NCBI GenBank assembly: GCA_038503075.1
Contig: JBCAML010000023.1
Coordinates: 806,001 to 870,000 of the forward strand
Reading direction: 5' to 3'
DNA from: Gyromitra esculenta
Lineage: Eukaryota; Ascomycota; Pezizomycetes; Pezizales; Discinaceae
Length of the DNA stretch: 64,000 nucleotides
Shown here in pieces: positions 47,084 to 58,301 of this stretch (the stretch's first letter is position 1; every line of letters starts with the position of its first letter). The position numbers were made by a program, and so were the translations under genes. The notes beneath the pieces are model-generated. The model was not told where the DNA came from and ran no database searches. It worked only from the letters and a program-made list of their open reading frames with translations.

Positions 47084-47838
47084 TGTGCCCGTTTTAAGGT
47101 AAGCCCACACAAAAAAAACTCCCCCATCATATTCAGTATTTTTTATCTAGGATTTAGCTGACATTCTTATGGTGCTCACCTAGACCCGCTATATATGACC
47201 TAAACCTTCGCGACGAACATGATGTTTTGGATGTACTTGCTAAGCTTGATCATGTTTGCCCATTTCATGGTGAGCCCAAACACAAAACTCTGGCCACCAT
47301 ATTCAATATTGTTTATTTGGGCATTAGCATACTTGCATATGGCGCTCATCTAGAACAGCTGTATACGCCCTAAACCTCGTAGATGAGCTCATTCTTTTGG
47401 CCGTACTCACCAAGCTCAAACTCGCATACTCATTAATCGATTAGAAAAAAAGTCTAATAATTCTGAATTTAATTTTCTCGAAAAGTTCTATCTAGAGTAT
47501 CGTTTGGGTGGCAGTGGGGAGAACTGGAAATACAGGCCAGAACAAGAACATGAGGAATATTCAGGATCTGCCCCATATCAATTATGGAATGCACCTGAAA
47601 TACCTTGCCCTCCTGGACTTGTGAAATTCGAGAAACCAGAGCATTGGCTTGTAAAAGGTTTCGCCTAGGAGCCGACTTGCTAGAGCCCGTCGCCCGGAGA
47701 GGAGGGCTAGAAAAAGTACTGAAGAGAGAGTTGTATTCCGCCCCGCTGTTACTGGTTGCCTACTGCAGTGGGAGGATGGGGCGCCAGTCTCTTTTCTTGC
47801 TAGTGAAGTATGCTATAGACGGAGGGAGGTTTCTCTAG
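47084..47838 (+). pseudogene. Decayed gene with 57-codon tandem repeats
   Basis: Two units, starting at 47086 and 47257, are 171 bp apart (57 codons, in phase). Unit 2 reads CPFHGEPKHKTLATIFNIVY and LGISILAYGAHLEQLYTP; the end of unit 1 reads DLNLRDEHDVLDVLAKLDH. After a frameshift at a run of seven A (47435) comes KKSNNSEFNFLEKFYLEYRL, GGSGENWKYRPEQEHEEYSG and SAPYQLWNAPEIPCPPGLVK to TAG at 47667, then in another frame GADLLEPVARRGGLEKVLKR to 47838. Composition is strongly gene-like. Repeats suggest a solenoid protein, but the family is unknown. Confidence 0.45.
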
Positions 47839-48329
47839 GTACTAGCATCGGTCCTAGATGAAAACAGTTTTTTTTCCAAGTTTTTCCATTGATGTTAGAA
47901 GGCATTAGTTAACTGTTTTATGTTGTAACCTACCCAGCGCATATTTATTTCCAGATCTGCACAATTTTTTTCTCGCGACCTCTAAGAAGTGCTTAACAGG
48001 CAATCTGAACTATAGCCCCATCAAATGTAGGGCGCTCTTATTTTTTACTATTTTCCGAAAAAGTATGTTGAAGGTCGCGTAACTCTGATGTCTTCGAATT
48101 CCTGAGCTTGGACGCCAACCACATAGTGTAAGATTTCGTTGAACCACACTCATGTGAAGCCCAAAGCGTTGCCGAGAGAACCGCGAGAGAAAGGAGACAC
48201 GCTTTTGACCTCCAGGCGATGGTGACTTGCGGCACCTTCGCCCTGACAGGCACTTATTACGGCTGTCACCTGAGGAAATGCTTTCGAACGCCCTGTTAAA
48301 ACAGACGCCCACAGGGTGTGACCCCCGGG

Positions 48330-48760
48330 AAGTCAGCCCCCAGGCGAAGGTCAAGCGAGCGGGAAGACAAATTTTTTTTTGCTGATGTTTCCAATCTATC
48401 TCCACCAGCTATTTCAGAAAGAGCAGCATCATGGAGAGCTCTCTGAGCTTTTGCTGATTTTGCCTTGTGGTGCCATACTGTAGTTCTAGGCCTCCATGGG
48501 GATTTGATAAGTGACTCTATAGAATGAACTTGATGTCTTCTTTCTCCTCTTGTTGCTTTCCATTATTCTTGCGCTTTACTAGCGTCTTCCTGAGAAGCCC
48601 ATATGCTCCATAGTGCTCTATGTGATGTAGACAAGCCCAAGCGAGTAGGATAGGCCTGGACAAAAACTGGCCTGCCTTTGGTATACCAGTATATTGTTGT
48701 GGTAATGATGAGAAGGAGTTGGATGGATAAAGATAGAAAAACAACTGGAAACCCGTGCAC
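48330..48760 (-). pseudogene. Decayed coding frame, unknown family
   Basis: Minus strand: a hydrophobic start (VVFLSLSIQLLLIITTTIYW), then RALWSIWASQEDASKAQE-stop, RGERRHQVHSIESLIKSPWR, HHKAKSAKAQRALHDAALSE and AGGDRLETSAKKNLSSRS to a TAA near 48300. Only one internal TAA in about 145 codons. Two other minus frames overlap (48517-48927, 48010-48405); I prefer this one because of its composition. Confidence 0.35.
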
Positions 48761-48884
48761 GAAAGGCTAGAATCGATTGTGATACTATAAAATGGAGTTA
48801 TGATGGATGGTATAACCAAAACTGTGGTCGTGGTGGTGCTCAATTGCGGGGTATGCTCGAAAAGTGTACATCTGGTCACAGGAT

Positions 48885-49110
48885 GTATATTTTCTAGAAT
48901 GTTCCATTTTGCATGATTTACGGCCAAAATCTGTGTTTTATCCCGCCATATTTACCACACCTCTGAGCCCTATAAAACGATGCAGAGCTTCATTAATATG
49001 ATTCCAGATCCGGTATCTTTTCCCGAGCAATATAGCTAGGTGTGGATGTTGTTATATCGAGCCAAAAGTGGTGGTCTACACTAAGCCGTGCGTGCGCTAT
49101 ACGTGTTTTT
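48885..49110 (+). repeat. Dispersed repeat C, copy 2
   Basis: Second copy of the repeat at 3275-3500, same orientation, including the CCTATAAAAC block and the GTGGATGTTGT block. Confidence 0.5.
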
Positions 49111-49199
49111 CCGCCAAAGATATCACATCGCTACTTTACCTATTTTGGTTATAAGTTCACATGCACTAAATTTGGACCTCTGGTCAATTGACCTAGCCT

Positions 49200-50400
49200 G
49201 GACCAACTGTGGATGCATTCAAAAAACAGCCCATTCACGAATGGACGGGTTTATCTGAACAGATTCTAACGAATCACGATAGACTCATGCGTACATATCT
49301 TCCCAAGTGGACATTTTGGGTTGCGTATCACGAGCAGAGGCAAAAGTATATTGATAATATCCAGATGAACGTCTCTGTAGCCGACGCCGCGGGCGTCAGG
49401 GATGTTATGGGTAGGGGAAACAATATATGATATGTATAATTGTAAATGGTAAAAGTTTGTCACTCATACTCATTAGATTTGTAAGATGTATAACACGCCC
49501 ACCACATATACATATTCATCTAGCCTTAAAAATTTAATCGCGCACCATAGAATCCAGAGGATGAGCACGGAAGATGTGTAAGCGTCCATACGAGAATGAT
49601 TGGCTCGGTACTCATTCTACTGATGCTCGTACGGCGGGAAGTGGGATAGGTGAACTAAATCGTAATCAGCTACCTGGACTGGGATTGTGAGTATTTGGTC
49701 GTGTTTTCCAACCGTATCTATCTTTCAAGTGTTTCTTATGCCAGAATTCGTTCCAAGAACCTTTCAAGCAACCGCTTTCGTTCATATCCCGCTAAAAAAG
49801 AAATGCAAAACATAATAAAATTAGGCTTGCCCTAGTTGAAACCAGTCCCCGAGGGAAAAGGGGAATACTTGAAGTGATGCTTCTCAAGCGAGAACCCGCA
49901 GGGCCCCTATGATCCACTCGACATGACTGAGAATAAGATAAGACTTGGCCTGTTGGGCAGCCCTACGATCTCCCACCCGCTGATAGCACCCCGCGATCTA
50001 GCAAACAATATCTACTTCACACATCCAAGCATGAGTAAAAGACGCTCCCATGTAGAAGGTAGTAATCAGCATGCCAGTAGACAGCTACCACTGCCTTCAG
50101 CCAAAAGCTAGCGGCTACAGAAAGATCTGTAGCAATCAATCTCAAATTGCCCTGTAGCGTAGGTGGACCAAGCTGCTAATACTTTCTTCCGCAGACGTGA
50201 GCAGGTTGATCTCTATAGTCTTGATACCCGTGTAAACAGAGTAGCACAGGCGTCACGTCCATCTCTTTGGGACTCAAGTGACCAAGTTGTATAAGCATTT
50301 TCTCTCGTTGGCTCGCTGGTGGATAGGGTACGACTTTCAAGCCCAAAATAGCACGCCTTCGGGATCAGGTTTGTACTATCTAGTAACTGGCTGAGTAACT
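49200..50400. other. 1.2 kb with exon-like scraps only
   Basis: 49209-49430 is open (EWTGLSEQILTNHDRLMRTY). 49583-49690 begins with an ATG and ends at a GTGAGTATT donor-like site. 50180-50290 reads QVDLYSLDTRVNRVAQASRP. None could be joined into a gene. Confidence 0.3.
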
Positions 50401-50406
50401 ACCATT

Positions 50407-50637
50407 GACGTTCGAGTCTACGCTCTCAATGACACTATCGAATTGCCCAAGCCCTCTGAAAAGTTTGCCGAGCAAATTGGCGGCCTTGGAAATCCCTTCG
50501 TAACGCGCAGAGCCCAGAATCGCTACCACGCCGAACATTTTGTCTCCCTCAGGGACCTATCCAACCCCCTAGCTCCCATTTCGTTACTCGTGCTGGTCAC
50601 TCAGAGTGAATTGCGCTACGCGGCTTTGCAGGTTTAG
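50407..50637 (+). pseudogene. Gag-like or unknown coding piece
   Basis: About 76 codons without a stop: VYALNDTIELPKPSEKFAEQ, IGGLGNPFVTRRAQNRYHAE, HFVSLRDLSNPLAPISLL to TAG at 50635. No ATG at the left end and a TGA a few codons before. Possibly a gag N-terminus. Not assigned. Confidence 0.3.
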
Positions 50638-51746
50638 GAAATTTTTCGTTCTATTTTTAACTCGGATGAGGCGGAAGAATCTGAGCTCAACATAAATTAA
50701 GGAAGCGGACGCATGCCACACTCCTCGCGCAATAAGGAGCATGGACCCCGACCTGTGGCCAACTAACGCATATCTGCACACACACCTCCAAATCCGACTG
50801 TCATAGGATATGGTGCACGAAACAACACTCGAGACCATCCCTAAAGTTGGAATTTGCCCCATAATACTACCATACCACTCAAATCATACCTCGACTATTC
50901 CTAGCTGTATAAATACTCATGCCTTTACCTCGTTCTGATTTACATGAACGCAATTTACCAAAGGGAATCCTCCAAGCCATTCTTTTGCTATCAGTGGATT
51001 TCTTTCGAATATCTGAGTCAACCCATTTGTATACTCTTCCTCTCCTTGGTCCGCCATACACCCTAGCAAGAGAACCCTATCAGAGAGCAAGTGACGATGA
51101 CATGTGAGTGTTGATTTGTGCTTTTGCGTGGGTAGGAAATAGGTTGAAGCTAGTACGCTAGGGGAGTCTAGTTCGACACTAGGTTCATGTGACTTCTTAT
51201 TTGCTCTATATTTATGTTCTCTCTCGCCAGTAACTTCTTGTTCTTGATTATCATCAATAGAATACAGATCTTTGCTACAAACTATCTTTCTTCGCTATAT
51301 CTCGTGAAATAATAGTGAGTATTACAAACTATGATGAATGATTCGGGGTACCAATTATTTACTAGTTGGAGTGTTGAATTTACGTTCTTCTTCATTCCTT
51401 TGCTTGCCTCTCCACGCTGACAAGAACTTGAATGTTAATAGCATCGTAGCCTTGTACCTTTAGTTGTCTGCAATCACATATCCACGGGAGCTCACAGACC
51501 CGCGATATTCTAGAGAATTTATGCTCAAGCCTTCAGCATTGTCACCTCGAAATCAGAAACTATGCGGGTCGGCAGGGTGCGATACAGCCCACCATCCAAC
51601 AATGGCCGCTATATTCAAGAAGAGAAGGGAGAAGGGGCTTCTTCTAGCAGCAGGGTGAGAAAGTGAATATGCTACGTCGACCTCAGACGCAACCACAGTG
51701 AGTGTGGCCACACTGTTGACCATTTGCCATCCACCTACGTGTTGCA

Positions 51747-52308
51747 CTAATCTAGAAAGTCTGCCTCGGCCCGGTGATGGAGACCTATGAAGATAGAAAA
51801 TGCTTCTCTTATGAGCAGGATGGTGAGGCCATTCAAGCCATGGGTAACCAATACGATGAATAGACGATCGCGATGTCCATTGAGTACCCTCGAGTGATCA
51901 ACCCCCGTACCTGTTCTTGCAGCGAGGCATCGGGGTGCTGTGCAGATATGACGGGTTAGGGCAGAGATAAGTGTATTAAATCATAAGGTGTCACAGATGG
52001 GTTTCCAAGAAGTCACATATACTAATTGAACCGTTATCGTATGTTTACTAGCCAATTTTGAATACTTTTGTGCCAGCACTAAGTTACTTAAGCTTGCCTC
52101 ACTTGGTGATTCTTGAAATAACTGCTTGAGGGAAACATATGGAGACTTTTTTCCCGTTCAGAAGATAGATTAAGGAGTCTAAGGGTCGCAGTTGTAATAA
52201 GTGGAGAGACAGTACCGCCAGCTCTCTGTAATTTCCCCACGTCAACTGAGCATGCACCATCCTATGTTTCGTGAGCGCAAGGGTACAGCCACCCAATGAC
52301 GAGTCCAA
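51747..52308 (-). pseudogene. Decayed gene, about 185 codons, unknown family
   Basis: Minus strand: RMVHAQLTWGNYRELAVLSL and LRPLDSLIYLLNGKKVSICF to about 52100, then with a frameshift SPSEASLSNLVLAQKYSKLA, TITVQLVYVTSWKPICDTL-stop (TGA), ARTGTGVDHSRVLNGHRDRL and LVTHGLNGLTILLIREAFSI to TAG at 51747. The second part has one stop in 120 codons. Family not recognised. Confidence 0.4.
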
Positions 52309-53405
52309 CCAGCAACGACTCAGTCAAGACTACTTTATAACAGATGAGTTTCACGAATCTTAGTGTGTAAACTCTTTTAACAATATCTTCAAAATTCCAA
52401 CACTATATATAAGACTTTTCCGCCGCTCGTTTCCTCTTTCACTCAATGTCTTCCACCCATTGACACCTTGCTTTTGAAGCTAGATAAGAATCCGGCCTCC
52501 CTACTGTCAAAGTAAAACTCACGTGTACATCATGTGATCAGAGATAGAATACCCCGGTGCAGGTATAAGGTTGTCTCAACTCGGATAGAATGATGTGTGG
52601 GAGGAGACAGTATGGTCGCAATAGTGCTGAGATTGTTTTTTCTTAAGTACATGTCATTCGAGTAGTTTAGCCTATCATCAGTCTTATTCAGTATCTCCCT
52701 CATACCGGCTATCCTGCTGTCCTGATCCGATATCTTATTACCTACGGCATGCGGCAATACTAGGAACAACTGCCCATGCAACGATTACTACTAACTAGTA
52801 ATTTGAGTTTTAACCTCCAAGAAGACAGCTTCAATCGTAAGATGGTATATGAAAGGGGAAAACTGTGAATGTATTGCCTATTGAATTTCATAACTTAGGT
52901 GATGATTACAATTAATGATTTAAACAAAAAAAAGAGAAATAGTTTCAATCGCCAGTTTTACTCACAGAAAATCACTCGATGCTTGGCCTTATCAGCTGTT
53001 GTATATAATGAATAGATATGTGATATATTGTCTCGAGTAAAGAGCAGAAGAGAAAAGAGAATATATAGACGAGCGAGAATAGAGCTCCATATATATACTC
53101 CCTATGGAGTCACATACACACAGGTTTATGGGCTCTTTGGGCGTCGAATAGATCGGCCCGAGAAGCCCCCATTAGTAAGTGGGACTATAGACCAAATGAT
53201 ATCGGTATCCCGAATAGTGACGTACCAGTGAAACACTAGAAAGCTTATGGATATATACCATATATCCAACACCAGCTGTCGTACACCATATTATTATTAT
53301 CTTATTTATTATTATTTCATTCGGCACTTTCGTATACCATTGATCAAGACTTTGAAAAGACCTTGCTCTGTTCACTGCCTCAACTCCATCTCGGTACAGA
53401 CCAAA

Positions 53406-53976
53406 TACATGTTCTGTCCCATATGCCAAGATATGGGATTTGCAAAGCGTTCAAACCATTTCCAAATAGTACATTCTACTTCCAAAGTAGAATATACCAT
53501 ATACAAATATTTGCAAACAGAACAACTTTGTATTTGGTACAACCCATATTAAAAGGGTTGCTCTATATCCAAAGCATACCTACAAATAAACTGGTTTTTA
53601 TAATCCAAAAAAATCAAAACAAGTGACAAAAACTCTCAAAAGTAAAAACTGATTTTTTTTACAACGCTTTGCTGCAAAGATGTTTCTAGAATGGAGTATG
53701 TTTCGCTGGAAGGGTGTTTCACTAGATGTTTCTGGCCATGGGATAGAGGATGGGATGTTTCGCTGGTGGGATGTTGGATTTTTTTCCTGCCAGCCCACAA
53801 AAATTATTTTAGCTAGTAAAAATCCATTTTCAAATTTTTAGAAATTAAAAAATTGACATACAATACAAGCTTTGCTTATGGAACAACAAATATTAAAAGC
53901 CACACTATTTGCCAATATTGGTAAACGGTATGTACGCTTTGCAAATCCCATATCTTAACATATAGGACGGAACATA
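53406..53976. mobile_element. 570-bp MITE with subterminal TTTGCAAA repeats
   Basis: Left end ACATGTTCTGTCCCATATGC, right end (complement) ATATGTTCCGTCCTATATGT, both continuing AAGATATGGGATTTGCAAAG. Inside are short direct repeats with TTCCAAA, TTTGCAAA and TATTAAAAG. The terminal ATGTTCYGNCC is shared with the MITE at 27077. Interior contains no transposase. Confidence 0.7.
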
Positions 53977-54149
53977 TATATAAACTTTGTTGCAATTGCA
54001 ACAAACCCATTCACAACCTACGGCCTCCCTACTCAGTTAGCCCCCAGCAAACCATACCCAACACCTGGATATCTTGAAGCAACCCAACCGCGTCCGATAA
54101 CTCACCTTGTCCTATAGTGAACTATTTGTTTATAGACGATAGTAACGAA

Positions 54150-54430
54150 CTAGACCCAGTTTCTGGCATTGTATTGTTCGTAGCGCACGTAAAATCTCGT
54201 GAGGACAAGAAATATAAAGATACCTCCGCTTGTAGTTATTTTGTAATACGGCAAACGATTTACATAAGAAACTAACAAGTCTTGTTGTCTCCCTACTGGC
54301 TTGAAGTCCACACCCGAAGTGCTTAACCCTCCTGCGGCTGAGAGTGGGTCACAAAGTATCACTCGAGTTTCGACCATTTCGATTGGCCGATAAATCAACT
54401 TTAACGGCTGACTCAATGGGAAATACCTTT
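54150..54430 (-). pseudogene. Open coding stretch, unknown family
   Basis: About 93 codons without a stop on the minus strand: LKLIYRPIEMVETRVILCDP, GGLSTSGVDFKPVGRQQDLL, YVNRLPYYKITTSGGIFIFL to TAG at 54150. No ATG near its start. Could be an exon. Unassigned. Confidence 0.3.
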
Positions 54431-55172
54431 AAATAGTTTTTCTATAGGAGAATACTCAGGCATTCGCTAAATATTGGGAAATATGACAACTACTCACGCC
54501 TTGCCAACTAAAACTCTATATAAACAGAATCCATCAAATCGTAAGCCAATCTCTACTTATCGCTGCCATTATCTCTTTGTTGTTGGTGAGTTTTTTCCCC
54601 CAATAACTGCAGCCACGTTGCTATATAGCCCCCCCTTTTTTTTTTGTTAAATCATTGTTTCATTGTTTTATCTAGGTACAAGAATATCACATGCAACCGA
54701 AGTTATAGCGTGAACAAAACCCTGCTATATAGCCCCCAATGCTTCCCTGTATATATAGCTAAACATAACAGCGTACATGTAGTTTTTGTGTGTCCTTTGT
54801 GCGTCTTCCTTCATTTTATTTGAGGGGCTAGCGTTTACCATGGAACTAACGGTAATACCACTAATTACCGCTTAGATAATCGCTAGGTTATCTTTCTGTC
54901 AACTCTAGTCCTTATATCTCGCTCGAAGACCTCGGTTTCCGGAAGTAGTCTCTTGGAAGCAGTAATGCCGTTTGAATGTACGAGAGCCAACGTTCGCCAC
55001 CTCCGCTTCAACAACTACACCCGATGTGCGCGAGGAGTTTGACTTTTTGGGCGTATGAGTGTACAGACATTTTAAGGCAACAAATAAAGCAGCGATACTG
55101 GCACAGGTGCGTAGGAACCGTACTGGCTCTATGTGTTGTGTGAGTGGTAGACTACATTTGTCAAGTCGTCTG

Positions 55173-56008
55173 TTGACTGTTGCACACTAGGTTAATCATG
55201 GTCAAATTTCTGCCGTTTGGCCGCGTTTGGCCTTCGGAGGAGGTACTCAAACTGGTCCCGTATCACAGTATAACCGATTCTCGATGAAAGTATAGTAGAC
55301 CTCCCTTACGAGAATATGCTTGGGGCCGAAATCTCATATTCTTGTAAGTTGCTTATTGTTATTGCCTATTCGACAACATTTATTCGAGAAGTGGTTACTG
55401 GGCCAGTCGGAGGACAGTAATACAAGCGGGTCTGAGGGGCGGAGTCTGTCATGAAGCGCTACCCCATAGGTAGACACAGAACGAGATCCCTATATAATGC
55501 CAGCGCCGTAGTGTTAGAACGAGATTATAAAGCCTCAAAATTTCGTGAATTCCCTGTTTCTAACCAGATAATGGTTCTCTAATGTAACATTGCAGCGCAC
55601 GTGATACTGTCTATGGAAGTGCTTCCAAGGGATAGTGAAAATCCGCTGAGCTTTTTTTGTCAGGCCTCTTCTGCGCATAGTCGCAGAGTGTCGAAACTCT
55701 GAACTACTTCGTTCAAAGTAAACTTGGTGGCAAAATCTATGTTGGGCCCGCAGTTAGTTGCTTTCAAAGCAGAATTATCCCTCGTCGGTGATCCGAAACA
55801 GCTTACTAGTTTGCAGAGTTGATCCTATGTAAGGCCACCCGAAGACACTCAAGAATATCGGCGCTCTCCCGTCTCACGTTCTGACCAGCGCATTTTTGAA
55901 GACCTTATCAAGTCGACTACGCCGTTCAGGAATACCTTGTACTAGGCACAAAGGTTTCAGCTCGACGAAATTATACGATTTTCTGTAAGAGCAAGCATAT
56001 GGATAAAA
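55173..56008 (+). pseudogene. UPF1-like SF1 helicase relic
   Basis: One frame of about 278 codons with eight or so stops. Its C-terminal half holds two diagnostic helicase segments in order: FKAELSLVGDPKQLTSLQ (motif III, GD-x-x-QL, near 55760-55815) and FEDLIKSTTPFRNTLY-stop, QRFQLDEIIRFS (matching LFERLI...L-x-x-Q-x-R-M-x-x-x-I-x-x-F-x-S, motif IV region, near 55890-55985). Upstream parts (MEVLPRDSENPLSFFC, VNLVAKSMLGPQ) are less clear and no Walker A was found. Known members remodel RNA or DNA; this copy is dead. Confidence 0.55.
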
Positions 56009-56381
56009 TAAAAAAATAAACAGATCAAGCAAGACAATGGAATACTCCCATCCAGGCTAAGTTATTTCTAGTCGCCATTACCCCGGATCAAGAGATTGAG
56101 ATGCCAGACATCAGACGTGTTTCTGGCCCAACCCCCAGCTGTTTATCACCTCGTAACTACAGTACAATCGCTCTACAAGAATTTGGGCTTTAAGAATATT
56201 CGCCCTATATGAATACATATGCAACACCGTCTGGGCAAGGATTATAATATACGCCGGTACTTTCCTGTAATAGCAACTACTGTTCTGAACATCGCCCCGA
56301 ATCAAAAAAACATATTCTTATCGGGCGAGTATATTGTATTAGCGAAAAATAAATAAAGTCTAATTCTTCAATGAACCTAAG

Positions 56382-56668
56382 TACAGTTGCGTCCAACAAG
56401 TTCTTGCGGTTTTTGAGGTACCGATGCAACGAGGTGTCATGAACCCCCGCTTCCCATGCAACAGAACACCCCCGACTCCACTAGGTATGCCTCCCACAAC
56501 TAAAGCTAAATCACATCGGTATGATAAGAGACGTACTACCACCGCACTAAGTGACAATGACAATACTACATGTAGTAAATGTTTTCATCACTCGTTCAAG
56601 TTGGGGTTCGTGGCACCTCGTTGCATCGGTACCTCAAAAACCGCAAGAACTTGTTGGACGCAACTGTA
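56382..56668. mobile_element. 283-bp Tc1/mariner MITE, nearly intact ends
   Basis: The inverted repeats CAGTTGCGTCCAACAAGTTC... (56384 onward) and their complement (to 56666) are identical for 53 bp and then differ by two transitions within 64 bp. TA flanks both sides (56382-56383, 56667-56668), the Tc1/mariner target duplication. The centre of about 155 bp is non-coding. By far the best preserved DNA element in the window. Confidence 0.9.
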
Positions 56669-56699
56669 CATAGCAACATGCAAGCTCTAACCCCGGGCC

Positions 56700-57530
56700 C
56701 TAAAGCCAAAATTGACAAAAAAAAGTAAGAAACGAAATAGGTAAAATGGTTGAGGAGCATCCTTTACTTAAGCTTTTGCTCTTCTGAACCTTCATCCTGG
56801 AAATAAAAATCACTTATTCGTTGATTTACGTGATAGCCGTGAGCTGGTTTAGTGGATTACATGTATGCCTGTTGCACATTATTCTATATACAGAAACACC
56901 GATTCGAAATGATTACGAGTAATTTCCCACACAACGTGTCACTAAATCTCTTTGACTATCTTGATCACTCTACCTATACGATACGATACAGTTCGTCCAA
57001 AAACCGTTAGGACTAAAGCAGCAAAGAGTAGAATAAACGGTGGGTTTCTCGGGGGGTAATAGCTTTTGCAGATGGTGTTCTACAATCAAGCTCCACGCTA
57101 TAGCTACGGGCAAAGGAATAATCTGGAGAGAGAGTCACTCTTGGGATGAACAATGGCGGCTGAGTCCAATAGCAGAGACGTTTTCTTACAAAAACTCAAA
57201 TAGCACGTGTAGGGTAGGTAGCGGATGTACACTCTCGATCAGTGGGGTCCGAGATGGAGAAACCGAGGTCTAATCGGCGCTGGAACTGATTGTCTGCCCC
57301 TCTAGCCCTTGACTATTGGGAGATTCGGGAATTTCGTGTGTTCAGATACTCGACTACCACTGTCAACGCTTGTTAGGTCCATGCAAGCGTTAATCTTGCT
57401 AGAAAATTCAGCGAACCTGCAGCTGGACAAGCCCTAGATATAAATTCTACCAAGCGCACTGTCGTGGTTGGTGGCCGCGAGTGCTAAGCGCTTGGCCGCC
57501 ATGGAATCTAATCTAATCGCTTAAGATCTA
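56700..57530. other. 0.8 kb without a supported gene
   Basis: A plus frame 57040-57273 is open for 77 codons but unassigned. Nothing else seen. Confidence 0.35.
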
Positions 57531-57535
57531 ATTAG

Positions 57536-58050
57536 TCAATAACTGTAACTCTACAAACAGCGCTTGCCTTTCCATCAAGAACAGCAAACGCGACGAGCGC
57601 CCTCGACAACAGTCGCAAACGCCAGCGAGGTGAGGCCTCCGACAATGTCACCAGTGCATCAACCTCGACCGATATTCATACATCGGAGAATATATTTTTT
57701 CCGCTCCCGCTGTACGTTCCCGACACTAGCCATCCATCCGGTGGAATTAGCACCTCCACCTCCAACACCTACGTCCGAGTATGGCCGTGCCAGGGACGTG
57801 TCCAGGAGCTCGATGCATATCTTACATGTACACCACGTATGCAAAACTCACTAACCTCACTACCCCACGTCGTGCAAAAACACCTTCCCCCCCTTCCCCG
57901 ATACGCTACGCCCTCTTGTGAGTCGCGTTGCCTCACAGGATATGTACTAAAAACGACGACATCAGGGATATTGCTCTATATCGAAGCTGGTTCGAGAGCC
58001 CTCGCTGCTCGAGGCGGGCGTGAAGGGGTATTGAGTAGTTGTTCCGACTA
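57536..58050 (+). pseudogene. Open coding stretch of 171 codons
   Basis: No stop from about 57536 to TAG at 58048. It reads AFPSRTANATSALDNSRKRQ, RGEASDNVTSASTSTDIHTS, then NIFFPLPLYVPDTSHPSGGI and later GILLYIEAGSRALAARGGRE. Ser/Thr-rich with a basic KRQR patch; no ATG until 57839. This is the longest stop-free plus frame outside the HNH gene. Family unknown; a chance frame remains possible. Confidence 0.35.
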
Positions 58051-58296
58051 GAACCCCGTAATCATGGCGGTTCCGAGCTCAGCGGGGGTTTCTACGCGCG
58101 GAAGATCCTCGAACCGCTCCGGGAGGGTGCGTACTGGGTGTCTAAGTCTTGAGCGTGATAAGAAGACTTGACTTGCAACTTCAGCAGGAAGCGGGACGCA
58201 GGGGAGGTAGTCCATGCTATTTCCTTTTTCGGTGAGGAATGCGGAAGCTGTGAGTTTCTGGAAATTTTGTTTCCCTCGAGACGGAGAAGCAGCCAT
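58048..58296 (-). CDS. Possible small gene, 82 residues
   Basis: ATG at 58296, TAG at 58048. MAASPSRGKQNFQKLTASAF, TEKGNSMDYLPCVPLPAEVA, RSRLRHPVRTLPERFEDLPR. It starts almost back to back with the spliced relic on the plus strand, so the two may have shared a promoter. Length and lack of family leave it doubtful. Confidence 0.3.
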   Translation of the reverse strand: MAASPSRGKQNFQKLTASAFLTEKGNSMDYLPCVPLPAEVASQVFLSRSRLRHPVRTLPERFEDLPRVETPAELGTAMITGF

Positions 58297-58301
58297 AGAG
58301 G

